This document shows positions 17,271 through 25,685 of a DNA stretch of 64,000 nucleotides, one piece after another. Position numbers and translations under genes: made by a program. Numbering within the stretch: position 1 is the stretch's first letter; each line of letters begins with the position of its first letter. Origin of the DNA: Dinoroseobacter shibae DFL 12 = DSM 16493 (GTDB taxonomy: Bacteria > Pseudomonadota > Alphaproteobacteria > Rhodobacterales > Rhodobacteraceae); contig NC_009952.1 in the NCBI RefSeq assembly GCF_000018145.1, positions 1,674,001-1,738,000 of the forward strand, written 5' to 3'. The notes beneath the pieces were generated by a model that saw only the letters and a program-made list of their open reading frames with translations, did not search any database and was not told where the DNA came from.

Positions 17271-18553
17271 CAGCGGCGGCGCGCCAGCCAGTTTCCGAGA
17301 CGTTCGGTGACCTCTTCGGCGAGGGCCTCTTCCTCGATCTCTTCGATTGCTTCGGCGAGAAACGCCAGCACCATCAGATCAGTGGCAAGACCTTCCGGGA
17401 TGCCGCGGGAGCGCAGGTAGAACAGGCCTTCCTCATCTATCGCCCCCGAAGTCGAGCCGTGAGAGCACGCGACATCATCGGCGTAGATCTCCAGCTCGGG
17501 CTTGGCGAGGAACTGGCTGTCCTCATCGAGAAGAAGCGACTGGCTGATCTGATAGCCGTCGGTTTTCTGCGCGCCCTCCTTCACAAGGATCTTGCCCTGG
17601 AAAACGCCAGTCGCACCATTGCGCAGCACTTTCTTGAACACCTGGCGGCTTTCACAGTTCAGCGCGTCATGGGTCACGAACACCGTATCGTCATGGTGAA
17701 AATCCCCATCCCCGACACAGCAGCCCGCCACATGAGCAACACCATTGTCGCCAGTCATCTCGATGATGACCTCGTTGCGGGTCAGCACGCCATTGGCGGT
17801 CATGGTGAAGGACTTGAAGACCGATTCCGCCCCGAGCCTTGTGAACATGTGGGTCGCGGCCTGACGTTCGTGATCACGGCCCTGGGTCCGCACATGGTGG
17901 AACTCACCGCCATCGGCGATCTCGATCTCCATGCACTTGTTGAACCGCGCCGCTGCTGGCCCGTTCTCCAGAACAGTAAGGGAGGCGCCGGTCTCCACCT
18001 TGATCGCATGGTGCAGGATAGCGTCCGACGCTTCGTCCTTGTGCAGATAGATCAGAGAAACCGGCTTGGAGACCGGGCCTGTCGCATGGATCAGCACGCC
18101 ATCGGAGGCAAAAGCCGTGTTCAGCGCCGCGAGGGGACGCGCAACCGGGGTCTGCCCACGGGTCTCCAGAACGCCGTAGACCTCCTTGGCCCAGTGGATG
18201 TCTGCCAATTGCGCCTCGGCGAGGCGCTCGATCACCACATTATCACCGCTCAGGTCGTCGGAAGCACTTTCATCGAATACGCCGTCGACGAACACGATCT
18301 TGATGCGGTCCATCGTGCCAAACACAGGCGTTTCGTTCGGCTCGAACAGGGCCGCCGGGGTCGGCGCGGCGTCTGTCAGTCGCGTCGGGTTGGTGTATTT
18401 CCAATACTCGTCCCGACGCCCCGGCAGGCCCATGTTCTGCACTCGCGACAGGGCTGCGGCGCGGGCCTCGCTGGCCCAAGTGCCGCAATCCGGCATCGAA
18501 AGCGCCGCGAGGCGCGCCTCGGTCGCGGTCTGTTTTGTCTGCGGAAACGCCAT
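17270..18553 (-). CDS. sufD: Fe-S assembly scaffold protein SufD
   Basis: The 427-residue protein is a beta-helical paralogue of SufB that forms the SufBC2D scaffold. It has the family's C-terminal signature YADDVACSHGSTSGAID, with a histidine and cysteine near residue 360. The order sufB, sufC, sufD is kept. Its start overlaps the sufC stop by one base (TAATG). SufD is needed for iron acquisition by the scaffold. Length is normal for the family. Confidence 0.95.
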   Translation of the reverse strand: MAFPQTKQTATEARLAALSMPDCGTWASEARAAALSRVQNMGLPGRRDEYWKYTNPTRLTDAAPTPAALFEPNETPVFGTMDRIKIVFVDGVFDESASDDLSGDNVVIERLAEAQLADIHWAKEVYGVLETRGQTPVARPLAALNTAFASDGVLIHATGPVSKPVSLIYLHKDEASDAILHHAIKVETGASLTVLENGPAAARFNKCMEIEIADGGEFHHVRTQGRDHERQAATHMFTRLGAESVFKSFTMTANGVLTRNEVIIEMTGDNGVAHVAGCCVGDGDFHHDDTVFVTHDALNCESRQVFKKVLRNGATGVFQGKILVKEGAQKTDGYQISQSLLLDEDSQFLAKPELEIYADDVACSHGSTSGAIDEEGLFYLRSRGIPEGLATDLMVLAFLAEAIEEIEEEALAEEVTERLGNWLARRR

Positions 18554-19308
18554 TACGCTACCTCGGCCAACAGGTCGGCATAGCCGTTGTTCTCTACCTC
18601 GAGAGCCAGTTCGGGCCCACCGGTCTTGATAATCCTGCCATCCGCCATGATGTGGACAACGTCCGGTTTGATGTGATCCAACAGGCGCTGGTAGTGCGTG
18701 ATCACGAGGAAGGACCGCCCCTCGGATCGCAGGGCATTCACGCCCTCCGCCACGAGTTTCATTGCATCCACATCAAGACCGGAGTCGGTCTCGTCGAGAA
18801 TGCACATCTTCGGCTCCAGCATGGCCATCTGCAGGATCTCGTTGCGTTTCTTCTCACCGCCCGAGAAGCCGACATTGACCGGACGCTTGAGCATGTCTGC
18901 ATCGATCTTCAATGCTTTGGCCTTGGCACGCACCTCCTTGAGGAAATCGGCGGCCGACAATTCGTCCTCGCCGCGCGCCTTGCGCTGCGCGTTCACCGCG
19001 GTGCGCAAAAATGTCATGTTGCCCACGCCCGGGATTTCCACCGGGTACTGGAATGCCAGAAAGAGACCAGCGGCCGCGCGCTCTTCGGGCTCCATGTCGA
19101 GGATGTCCTCGCCCAGCAGCGTGGCGCTGCCCTCGGTGACCTCGTAGCCGTCACGCCCCGACAGGACGTAAGACAGAGTCGACTTGCCCGACCCGTTCGG
19201 TCCCATGATCGCATGAACCTTGCCCGGCTCCACGCTCAGGTCGACACCCTTGAGGATCTGCTTGTCCTCTTCTTCAAGTTTCACGTGCAGGTTTTTGATT
19301 TGCAGCAT
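18553..19308 (-). CDS. sufC: Fe-S assembly ATPase SufC
   Basis: A 251-residue soluble ABC-type ATPase with Walker A GPNGSGKST near residue 36, signature FSGGEKKR near 145 and Walker B CILDETDSGLD near 165. It drives conformational change in the SufBCD scaffold. It is separated from sufB by five small genes, an unusual gap compared with the usual adjacent sufBC. The start is ATG at 19308, 17 bases after the UPF0145 gene. Confidence 0.96.
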   Translation of the reverse strand: MLQIKNLHVKLEEEDKQILKGVDLSVEPGKVHAIMGPNGSGKSTLSYVLSGRDGYEVTEGSATLLGEDILDMEPEERAAAGLFLAFQYPVEIPGVGNMTFLRTAVNAQRKARGEDELSAADFLKEVRAKAKALKIDADMLKRPVNVGFSGGEKKRNEILQMAMLEPKMCILDETDSGLDVDAMKLVAEGVNALRSEGRSFLVITHYQRLLDHIKPDVVHIMADGRIIKTGGPELALEVENNGYADLLAEVA

Positions 19309-19325
19309 TTTTCTCGCTTTCCATC

Positions 19326-19640
19326 TTATTCCAGGACGACAGCCGTACCCGAGGCCGAAACCATGAGCATGCTGTCGCCGACAACTTCATAATCCAGATC
19401 GACACCGACCACCGCGTTTCCGCCTGCCTCGCGCGCCCTGTCTTCAAGCTCGCGCAAAGCGGTGTCGCGGGCGTCCTGCAACTTGGCCTCATAGGCCCCG
19501 GAGCGCCCACCGACGATATCGGTGATGCCGGCGAAGAAATCCCGCACGACATTGGCTCCCATGATCGCTTCGCCCACCACGACGCCGCGATAGGCAGTGA
19601 TCTTGTGCCCTTCCACAGAGTTCGTGGTGGTGATGATCAT
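19326..19640 (-). CDS. UPF0145/YbjQ family protein
   Basis: The 104-residue protein carries the YbjQ family pattern: [12 protein letters not shown] at the start, [17 protein letters not shown], and [13 protein letters not shown] near the middle. Family structures form small pentameric rings, and the function is unknown, with a heavy-metal-binding label in some databases. Its ATG overlaps the stop of the upstream small membrane gene by four bases (ATGA). Placement between sufB and sufC suggests co-regulation with Fe-S assembly. Confidence 0.85.
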   Translation of the reverse strand: MIITTTNSVEGHKITAYRGVVVGEAIMGANVVRDFFAGITDIVGGRSGAYEAKLQDARDTALRELEDRAREAGGNAVVGVDLDYEVVGDSMLMVSASGTAVVLE

Positions 19641-19837
19641 GCGGCCGGGTCTTTCTTGTTGGCATAGTGCAGCTCATGGCCGAACCAGACGATGGCCAAC
19701 AGCCCGCCCGACCAGATGAACTTCTTCAGCGGGCCGAAGTTTTCGGCCGATACACCGAAAACCTGAGGTACGAAGAAGCACAGAACGAACAGCAGGACGA
19801 AACCCGCGATATATCCACCCCGATAGAGCCAGTTCAT
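19637..19837 (-). CDS. Small membrane protein (66 aa), suf operon
   Basis: Starting at ATG 19837, with AAAGGGAA about seven bases upstream, the gene encodes 66 residues. There are two hydrophobic segments (about residues 8-27 and 38-55) and a short charged tail ending in KKDPAA. The much longer open frame (to 20041) is rejected because its N-terminal part is proline- and arginine-rich, typical of a non-coding frame. No family was recognised. The ATGA overlap with the UPF0145 gene supports real translation. Confidence 0.6.
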   Translation of the reverse strand: MNWLYRGGYIAGFVLLFVLCFFVPQVFGVSAENFGPLKKFIWSGGLLAIVWFGHELHYANKKDPAA

Positions 19838-19858
19838 GAGAATATTCCCTTTGCGTTG

Positions 19859-19937
19859 ATCGGCGCCGCTTGAGGACGCATTTTTTGGCGCATAGGCGCC
19901 GATGACAGGCTTCGGTCCGGGGCATGTTCCGAAGCCT
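19859..19937 (-). repeat. Two intercistronic hairpins
   Basis: In mRNA sense (minus strand), AGGCTTCGG/CCGAAGCCT (19907-19915 with 19929-19937) and ATCGGCGCC/GGCGCCGAT (19859-19867 with 19895-19903) give two nine-pair stems. They lie in the only sizeable gap (124 bases) inside the suf operon. They may stabilise or process the mRNA, or act as an attenuator. No T run follows. Confidence 0.5.
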
Positions 19938-19961
19938 TGGGGCCACCCATGGGAGCGCAGA

Positions 19962-20162
19962 TCATTTGCGCGTCTCCAGGACGATCTTGCTGAGAACCGA
20001 GGACAACGCGACTGCGAAGGCCGCGGCAAGGGCGGCCACAACAGGCCCGCCTGCCCGCCAGAATGGTGCGGTCACGACCATCAAGCCAAATGTCATCAAG
20101 GCTGTCATAACCGCCCAGGCGCCACGCGGATGCCCTGCGGTCAGGAGCCATTTCCAGTTCAT
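19962..20162 (-). CDS. Small membrane protein (66 aa), suf operon
   Basis: ATG 20162 gives 66 residues beginning MNWKWLLTAGHPRG, with two hydrophobic stretches (about residues 14-30 and 37-58) and a short basic end ETRK. The start overlaps the previous gene's stop by four bases (ATGA). Its MNW start resembles that of the 66-residue gene just downstream. No family was recognised. Coding status rests on the overlap, the hydrophobic pattern and the compact operon. Confidence 0.55.
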   Translation of the reverse strand: MNWKWLLTAGHPRGAWAVMTALMTFGLMVVTAPFWRAGGPVVAALAAAFAVALSSVLSKIVLETRK

Positions 20163-20335
20163 TTCTCTCCCCTCCGGCATATGATCTGCCCGACAAGGCT
20201 GCCGAGGAAGCCCGAAACTCCGGCCAGCGCAAGCGCTTGCGCCATGCTCAAGGCGTTCGTTAGGGCGCTCACTACCCACGCAAAAGACGCACAGAACACT
20301 CCCGCGACGCAGGCAGTCAGCAGGATCGGTTTCAT
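20159..20335 (-). CDS. Small membrane protein (58 aa), suf operon
   Basis: ATG 20335 gives 58 residues beginning MKPILLTACVAG, with a signal-anchor-like first helix, a second hydrophobic stretch near residues 30-50 and a basic tail CRRGEK. Both ends overlap neighbouring genes by four bases (ATGA), a strong sign of coupled translation. The first helix could instead be a cleaved signal. No family was recognised. Confidence 0.55.
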   Translation of the reverse strand: MKPILLTACVAGVFCASFAWVVSALTNALSMAQALALAGVSGFLGSLVGQIICRRGEK

Positions 20336-20538
20336 CCCACATCTCCCGACTTGAAGACCCACTTCGTCAAGGCCCAGCCCGCTGCCACAGCGAGAACGAT
20401 GCCGAGAATTGCGCCGAGCGGCCCCAGCATTTCAGCCCCGATGAAGGACAGGGTGAATGCCAGGGCAAGCATGCCAGGCAGGAACCATTTCGGCCGCTCC
20501 GGCGTGCTCGCCGGTTTGAGGTCAGGCGGCTGTGTCAT
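20332..20538 (-). CDS. Small membrane protein (68 aa), suf operon
   Basis: ATG 20538 is chosen over the adjacent ATG 20541 because GGAG then lies seven bases upstream. The 68 residues have a polar proline-rich N-terminus (to about residue 18), then two hydrophobic segments (about 19-38 and 40-58) and a charged end. It follows sufB by 29 bases and overlaps the next small gene by four. No family was recognised. Confidence 0.55.
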   Translation of the reverse strand: MTQPPDLKPASTPERPKWFLPGMLALAFTLSFIGAEMLGPLGAILGIVLAVAAGWALTKWVFKSGDVG

Positions 20539-20567
20539 CATCAGTCTCCAGGCCGGGTGGTTGGTCG

Positions 20568-22079
20568 TCAGCCCACCGACCCTTCGAGAGAGATGGCAAC
20601 AAGCTGCTGGGCTTCCATGGCAAACTCCATGGGCAGCGCCTGCAAGACGTCCTTGCAAAACCCGTTGACCACAAGCGCCACCGCCTCTTCCTCGTCCATG
20701 CCGCGCTGGCGGCAGTAGAAGAGTTGATCTTCGTCCACCTTGGACGTGGTCGCTTCGTGCTCCACCCGGCTCGAGTTATTCCGAACCTCTATATATGGCA
20801 CCGTATGCGCGCCGCACTTGTCGCCGATCAGCAGGCTATCGCACTGGGTATAGTTGCGCCCGTTCTTCGCCTTGGGGTGCATCGACACGAGGCCGCGATA
20901 GGTGTTCTGTGCCTTGCCCGCGCTGATCCCCTTGGAGACGATCCGCGACTTGGTATTCTTGCCCAGGTGCACCATCTTCGTACCGGTATCGGCCTGCTGC
21001 ATGTTGTTGGCGATCGCGATGGAATAGAACTCGCCTTGCGTGTCGTCGCCGCGCAGGATGCAGGACGGGTATTTCCAGGTCACTGCCGAGCCGGTCTCCA
21101 CCTGGGTCCACATCACTTTGGACCGATCGCCCCGGCAATCGGCGCGCTTGGTGACGAAGTTATAGATGCCGCCCTTGCCGTTCTCGTCGCCGGGATACCA
21201 GTTTTGCACCGTAGAATACTTCACCTCGGCATCTTCCAGCAGAACGATCTCGACGACCGCAGCGTGCAGCTGCGCGATGTCGCGCTGAGGCGCGGTGCAT
21301 CCCTCGAGATAGGACACATACGATCCCTTGTCCGCGATGATCAGCGTCCGCTCGAACTGGCCGGTGTTCTCGGCATTGATGCGGAAATAGGTGCTCAGCT
21401 CCATCGGGCATTTCACGCCCGGCGGCACATAGACAAAAGAGCCGTCCGAGAACACGGCCGAGTTCAGTGTGGCATAGTAATTGTCCGAAACCGGAACGAC
21501 GGAGCCGAGGTACTTCTTGACCAGCTCGGGATGTTCCTTGATGGCCTCGGAGATCGAGCAGAAGATCACGCCGGCCTTTTTCAGCTCGGCCTGAAAGGTC
21601 GTGCCGACGGATACGGAGTCAAACACCGCATCCACCGCGACGCGGCGGTCTTCCTCGGGCGCCTCGACACCGGCGAGGAGTGCTTGCTCTTTCAATGGAA
21701 TACCGAGTTTCTTATAGGTTTCCAAGAGCTTGGGATCGACTTCGTCCAGAGACTTCGGCTTCACCTCCATGCTCTTTGGGCGGGCATAGTAATACTGGTC
21801 CTGGAAGTCGATTTCAGGGTAATCGACCATGGCCCATTTCGGCTCTTTGAGCTTCTTCCACCGCGCGAAGGCCTCAAGCCGCCACTCTGTCATCCATTCG
21901 GGCTCTTCGTTCTTTTCCGAGATCAGGCGTACGATGTCCTCGTCGATGCCCTTCGGGGCGTATTCCATCTCGATGTCGGTTGCCCAGCCGTGCTTGTAGC
22001 GCTCTCCGACCGATTGAACCGCCTCGACCGTTTCGCGGTCCACACCCTCGCGCACTTCAACTTCTGTCAGAGCGTTCAT
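20568..22079 (-). CDS. sufB: Fe-S assembly scaffold protein SufB
   Basis: The 503-residue SufB is the scaffold on which new clusters form with SufC and SufD. The C-terminal core holds the characteristic [21 protein letters not shown], with the acceptor-type cysteine and nearby E/H residues, and [18 protein letters not shown] lies in the middle. Length and motifs are standard. ATG 22079 is chosen because AGAGGAT precedes it, and the ten residues of the longer frame are not conserved. Confidence 0.96.
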   Translation of the reverse strand: MNALTEVEVREGVDRETVEAVQSVGERYKHGWATDIEMEYAPKGIDEDIVRLISEKNEEPEWMTEWRLEAFARWKKLKEPKWAMVDYPEIDFQDQYYYARPKSMEVKPKSLDEVDPKLLETYKKLGIPLKEQALLAGVEAPEEDRRVAVDAVFDSVSVGTTFQAELKKAGVIFCSISEAIKEHPELVKKYLGSVVPVSDNYYATLNSAVFSDGSFVYVPPGVKCPMELSTYFRINAENTGQFERTLIIADKGSYVSYLEGCTAPQRDIAQLHAAVVEIVLLEDAEVKYSTVQNWYPGDENGKGGIYNFVTKRADCRGDRSKVMWTQVETGSAVTWKYPSCILRGDDTQGEFYSIAIANNMQQADTGTKMVHLGKNTKSRIVSKGISAGKAQNTYRGLVSMHPKAKNGRNYTQCDSLLIGDKCGAHTVPYIEVRNNSSRVEHEATTSKVDEDQLFYCRQRGMDEEEAVALVVNGFCKDVLQALPMEFAMEAQQLVAISLEGSVG

Positions 22080-22136
22080 CTGGTCATCCTCTCTGGCCCC
22101 CATACTCACTTTGCGGGGCGGTTTGTCTCGTCCCGA

Positions 22137-23183
22137 TCAGGCGGCCCGGGCCGCATGTCGGTTCTTTGCTTTCCCCCAAGCTTCAGCGAAGCGCAGGGCG
22201 TCCTCTTCTTTCGTTTCCGGGCCGATGGAGACCCGGAGAGCACAGGCTGCGTCCTCGGGGCTGAAGCCCATGGCCTGCAGCACGCGGCTGGGCCTCACCT
22301 TCCCGCTGGAACAGGCGGAGCCTGCGCTCACCGCGAAGCCGGCGAGATCCATCTGCATCACTTGCGTCTCGCCTCGCCAGCCGGGTGTCACAGCACAGAT
22401 CGTGTTCGGCAGACGTTGCACATCTTTCCCGACAAAAATAGTCTGTGAGCTGGCAGAGTGAAGGGCTGTTTCTAGAATATTTCTAATTTCAGAAACTCGC
22501 GCCCAGACACCTTTGTCCAGATCTGCCTGCGCGGACTTGGCTGCAGCCGCAAATCCAGCGATACCGATCAGGTTTTCGGTGCCAGAACGCCAGCCCATTT
22601 CCTGCCCGCCACCGCGGATTTGTGCCAAAAGATCGACCCCGCGCCGCATCACGACAGCGCCGATTCCCTTGGGGCCGCCCAGCTTGTGGGCGGAAACGAA
22701 GCCGATGCGTGCTCCCGTCCAAGAAAACGCGACCGGAAGCTTGCCGAACGCCTGCGTCAGATCGCTAACCGCGAGCCCCTGGGGCAGGTCTTGCACGATC
22801 CCGGTCTCGGAATTTGCCATCTGCAGCGCCGTTCTTCCCGCGGTTTCGACCTTGACCGTACCATCCGCATCAACCCCGAGACCGGGGTTCGCCCAAAACG
22901 CCACCGCATCATGCTCGATCGGGGCGCAGTCGAGGTCCTGCCCGGCGCAGGCGAGGGCTGCGGCCTCCGTCGCGCCGGACGTGAACACCAGGTCGCAATC
23001 CTGCGCACCCAATGCCTCCAGGATCTCCGCCCGCGCCCGTTCGATCAATGCCTTTGCCGCGCGCCCCTCGCCGTGCACCGAAGATGGGTTTCCCACAAGG
23101 TCCATGGCCGCGCATATCGCCGTGCGCGCCTCGGTGCGCAGCGGGGCGGTCGCATTGTGATCGAGATAGACGCGTGACTTCAC
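22137..23183 (-). CDS. Cysteine desulfurase (NifS/IscS-like)
   Basis: A 348-residue class V PLP enzyme beginning YLDHNATAPL. D141 lies in the SDLTQAFGK block, the PLP lysine is K167 in VSAHKLGGPKG, and the persulfide cysteine is C291 in SAGSACSSGK, the group I type. It lies directly after iscR, making this a second desulfurase in an operon that also has sufS. GTG 23183 is chosen because GAGG lies upstream and the conserved strand follows. Residues about 232-250 are encoded by an AT-rich patch with codons (AGA, CTA, ATT, AAT) rare in the neighbourhood. Confidence 0.88.
   Translation of the reverse strand: MKSRVYLDHNATAPLRTEARTAICAAMDLVGNPSSVHGEGRAAKALIERARAEILEALGAQDCDLVFTSGATEAAALACAGQDLDCAPIEHDAVAFWANPGLGVDADGTVKVETAGRTALQMANSETGIVQDLPQGLAVSDLTQAFGKLPVAFSWTGARIGFVSAHKLGGPKGIGAVVMRRGVDLLAQIRGGGQEMGWRSGTENLIGIAGFAAAAKSAQADLDKGVWARVSEIRNILETALHSASSQTIFVGKDVQRLPNTICAVTPGWRGETQVMQMDLAGFAVSAGSACSSGKVRPSRVLQAMGFSPEDAACALRVSIGPETKEEDALRFAEAWGKAKNRHAARAA
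22473..22485. promoter_or_regulatory. ICE-like palindrome inside the desulfurase gene
   Basis: TAGAA-TAT-TTCTA is a perfect inverted repeat with three-base spacer, the same core as the site at the iscR promoter. It lies in a locally AT-rich coding patch about 400 bases before the sufB start. It may be a second operator or an internal regulatory site. It could also be a chance match. Confidence 0.35.
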
Positions 23184-23194
23184 GTTCGGGATCC

Positions 23195-23683
23195 TCAGTT
23201 CGCAACTGCGTCTGCATCGTCGACCACATCGTCGACAACGGTGAACAGCGTCGGTACCGCCGGGCATGGCGTCAGCTGGTTGGTCACCACGTCAGACAAG
23301 CGGGTCTGATGTAGAAACACATAGACATGCGCGCTCAACCCTTCCCAGAGCCGGTTGGTCATCGACTGCGCCCGTGAGCCGGACTTGGCACCGGACGCCC
23401 CCGCCCCGGTATGCATGGCACTGACCGTTTCGTCCACGGCCTGCAGGACATCCGATACGCGGATGGCATCCGGCGCCCGTGCCAGCCGATACCCTCCGCC
23501 GGGCCCGCGCACGGACTCGACCAGCTTTGCCCGACGCAGCTTGACGAAGAGCTGTTCGAGATACGTCAGAGAGATACTTTGCCGCTCGGCAATCTCCGAC
23601 AACGTCACAAGCTTGTCGGCCGGGGCTTCGGCCAGATCGGCCATCGCCACCATCGCGTAGCGGCCCTTGGTACTGAGTTTCAC
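23195..23683 (-). CDS. iscR: Rrf2-family regulator IscR lacking cluster cysteines
   Basis: The 162-residue regulator has a winged helix with MKLSTKGRYAMVAM, the recognition region SISLTYLEQLF and wing VRGPGGGYRLAR. The three cysteines that ligate [2Fe-2S] in E. coli IscR are missing: the segment after residue 88 reads MHTGAGASGAKSGSR. The only cysteine is C140. It heads the suf operon and probably autoregulates it. R. sphaeroides IscR has been reported as an atypical, cysteine-poor Fe-S protein that represses these genes, which fits. The C-terminus is acidic (VVDDVVDDADA). Confidence 0.9.
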   Translation of the reverse strand: MKLSTKGRYAMVAMADLAEAPADKLVTLSEIAERQSISLTYLEQLFVKLRRAKLVESVRGPGGGYRLARAPDAIRVSDVLQAVDETVSAMHTGAGASGAKSGSRAQSMTNRLWEGLSAHVYVFLHQTRLSDVVTNQLTPCPAVPTLFTVVDDVVDDADAVAN

Positions 23684-23769
23684 GATCCCCTCCCCTGCAA
23701 CGGCCGCCGCACATTGACCTGCGCCCCTGCTTTCCTTAATTGCACAGGGCCGGGTTCCACAACGCTCGG

Positions 23770-23786
23770 TTTAGAATGGTTCTAGA
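23770..23786. promoter_or_regulatory. Irr/ICE-type operator candidate
   Basis: TTTAGAATGGTTCTAGA closely matches the inverted repeat TTTAGAA-N3-TTCTAAA that I recall for iron control elements bound by Irr. It overlaps the -10 region of the predicted iscR promoter, so binding could block or modulate transcription of the whole suf operon. Binding by IscR instead of Irr cannot be excluded. Confidence 0.6.
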
Positions 23787-23807
23787 TTGCCCGATTGAAT
23801 TCGTCAA
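23779..23807 (-). promoter_or_regulatory. Promoter of the iscR-suf operon
   Basis: On the minus strand TTGACG (23802-23807) and TAGAAC (23779-23784) are 17 bases apart. Transcription would start near 23772, giving a leader of about 90 bases before iscR. The -10 lies within the ICE-like palindrome. Confidence 0.6.
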
Positions 23808-23854
23808 GAAAACAGACGACGCAAACGGCAACGGCGGTGAGAGGACAGGCATCC

Positions 23855-24508
23855 ATGCCCGAAGTGATTTTTCCGGGGCCCGAAGGACGGCTCGAAGGCC
23901 GTTACCATCCGCAGAAGGAAAAAGACGCCCCGATCGCGATCGTCCTGCATCCCCATCCGCAGTTCGGCGGGACCATGAACAACCGCGTGGTCTATAACCT
24001 GCATTACGCGTTCTACAACATGGGTTTCACGGTGCTGCGCTTCAATTTCCGCGGCGTCGGGCGCAGCCAGGGCGAGTACGACCAAGGGGTTGGCGAGCTG
24101 TCGGATGCCGCCAGTGCTCTGGACTACTTGCAATCGATGAACCCCAATTCCAAGCATTGCTGGGTCGCAGGCTTCTCCTTCGGAGCCTGGATCGGGATGC
24201 AACTTCTGATGCGGCGGCCCGAGATCACCGGTTTCATCTCCGTGGCGCCCCCGGCGAATACCTATGATTTCAGTTTCCTCGCGCCCTGCCCGTCTTCGGG
24301 ACTGATCATCAACGGCTCCGCGGACCGGGTTGCGGCCCCGGCGGATACCGTGTCGCTGGTCAACAAGCTGCATGAGCAAAAGGGGATTACGATCACGCAC
24401 GAAGAGATCCCCGATGCGGGCCATTTCTTCGAAGATCCGCATATGGAAGAGATGATCACCACCGTGGATAAATATGTTCGCCGCAGGCTGACGGAGACGA
24501 CGCGCTAG
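23855..24508 (+). CDS. Alpha/beta hydrolase
   Basis: A 217-residue cytoplasmic alpha/beta hydrolase. The nucleophile elbow is AGFSFGAW with S108. D157 in NGSADRVAAP and H190 in DAGHFFEDP complete a plausible triad. LHPHPQFGGTMNN at the start is typical of the small YdjP/YsgA-like branch. ATG 23855 is preferred to 23795 because homology starts there and GAGAGGA precedes it. It is divergent from iscR and shares its control region. It is followed after two bases by a small gene. Substrate is unknown. Confidence 0.85.
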   Translation: MPEVIFPGPEGRLEGRYHPQKEKDAPIAIVLHPHPQFGGTMNNRVVYNLHYAFYNMGFTVLRFNFRGVGRSQGEYDQGVGELSDAASALDYLQSMNPNSKHCWVAGFSFGAWIGMQLLMRRPEITGFISVAPPANTYDFSFLAPCPSSGLIINGSADRVAAPADTVSLVNKLHEQKGITITHEEIPDAGHFFEDPHMEEMITTVDKYVRRRLTETTR

Positions 24509-24510
24509 CC

Positions 24511-24726
24511 ATGTCGATCATTGACGATCTTGCGGACGCCTTGGCCAAGGACACGCTGGCGGAAGTCGCGCGGACCGGTAACGAACAACTTATCGTGGAT
24601 GTCGGCAGACAGCTGGGGGCGAGTTCATCGACCATGGAAGAGGCGTATCAGACCTACATCCGCGTGCGTCAAGCCGAGGCGCGCGCACGCGCCTTTCTCG
24701 AGGCGCAATCTGCGCCACGCGCCTGA
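24511..24726 (+). CDS. Small conserved-looking protein (71 aa)
   Basis: This short acidic, helical protein begins MSIIDDLADALAKDTL and has a K/R- and E-rich second half without hydrophobic segments. It starts two bases after the hydrolase stop, so it is probably in the same operon. No family was recognised. Coding is supported by the tight spacing and a sensible amino-acid composition. Confidence 0.6.
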   Translation: MSIIDDLADALAKDTLAEVARTGNEQLIVDVGRQLGASSSTMEEAYQTYIRVRQAEARARAFLEAQSAPRA

Positions 24727-24811
24727 GGCGACAGCTTATGCCGACCCGCGACGGCGCGGTCTCTTGTGCGGGGCGGCGCAGAGGTCCTAGGCTATCGGCG
24801 GGAGACCACCC

Positions 24812-25540
24812 TTGGACCTGAAAGCCCACATCAAATCCGCACACGGGATCAGCGCTTTGAATGCGCGCCTCCGCCAGATCGTCTATGGCGGCAATGACGG
24901 TATTGTCACCACCTTTGCCGTGGTCGCGGGCTTCGCAGGGGCCGGTGCCGAGGGCACCGCGCAGATCGGGGCCGTGGCAGTGATCCTCTTCGGCCTTGCC
25001 AACCTGTTCGCGGATGCGGCCTCCATGGGCCTTGGCGAGTATCTGTCGTCCCGCGCGGAGCGCGACGTCTACCGCAAGAATCGTCGGGAGGAGATCCGAC
25101 GCTTCCGCACGGAAACCGTATCAGAACGCAAGGAGGTGCTCGCGATTCTGGCTGAGAAGGGCCTGAGCGGTTCAGACGCCCGCGCCTTCGCCGACCAGTT
25201 AGAACACCATCCCGAGTTGATGGCCGATTTCATGATGCTCTACGAATTCGGCCTGTCGGCTCCAGAGGATGGCGAAGAAGTCTGGAACGGCCTGACCACC
25301 TTCATTTCCTTTCTGGCCTTCGGGGTCTTGCCGCTGCTGCCGTTCTTTTTCGGTGTGGCGGAGGCGGATGCGCTGGCCGTTTCCGCAGGCTCCAGCCTCG
25401 GGGCGCTCTTGCTGCTCGGATTGCTGCGCGCTCAGGCCACGGGGGAGCGGCACCTGCGCTGCGTGGTCGAAACCTTGCTTGTGGGTCTGGTATGCGGGGC
25501 CGTAGCCTATGTCGTGGGATGGGTCGTGATGAGCGGCTGA
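24812..25540 (+). CDS. VIT1/CCC1-type iron/manganese transporter
   Basis: The 242-residue membrane protein has the family blocks YGGNDGIVTTFAVVAG near residue 25 and GLANLFADAASMGLGEYLSSRAE near 60. A charged cytosolic helical segment (about 85-150, E- and D-rich, probably metal-binding) follows, then three C-terminal transmembrane helices. The family moves Fe2+ or Mn2+ out of the cytosol. TTG 24812 is the best start because GGGAG lies seven bases upstream and no ATG fits. Being close to the iron-linked suf region may not be chance. Confidence 0.85.
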   Translation: MDLKAHIKSAHGISALNARLRQIVYGGNDGIVTTFAVVAGFAGAGAEGTAQIGAVAVILFGLANLFADAASMGLGEYLSSRAERDVYRKNRREEIRRFRTETVSERKEVLAILAEKGLSGSDARAFADQLEHHPELMADFMMLYEFGLSAPEDGEEVWNGLTTFISFLAFGVLPLLPFFFGVAEADALAVSAGSSLGALLLLGLLRAQATGERHLRCVVETLLVGLVCGAVAYVVGWVVMSG

Positions 25541-25685
25541 GGCACCGGATCAAGCCTGCTCGCTCGCGCAAGAATTGTCCGTTTGACCACAAAGCCGGTT
25601 CAACTGAGCGGCAACAACATCGCATCACGCAAGGCATACGTGAAATCCACTGGCAGTTCCCGTGGCGCTGAGGCTTAGTCCGACC

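Noticed and set aside
24727-24811. Small gene between the 71-codon gene and the transporter
   Set aside because: No frame with a ribosome site; only the upstream region for the TTG start.
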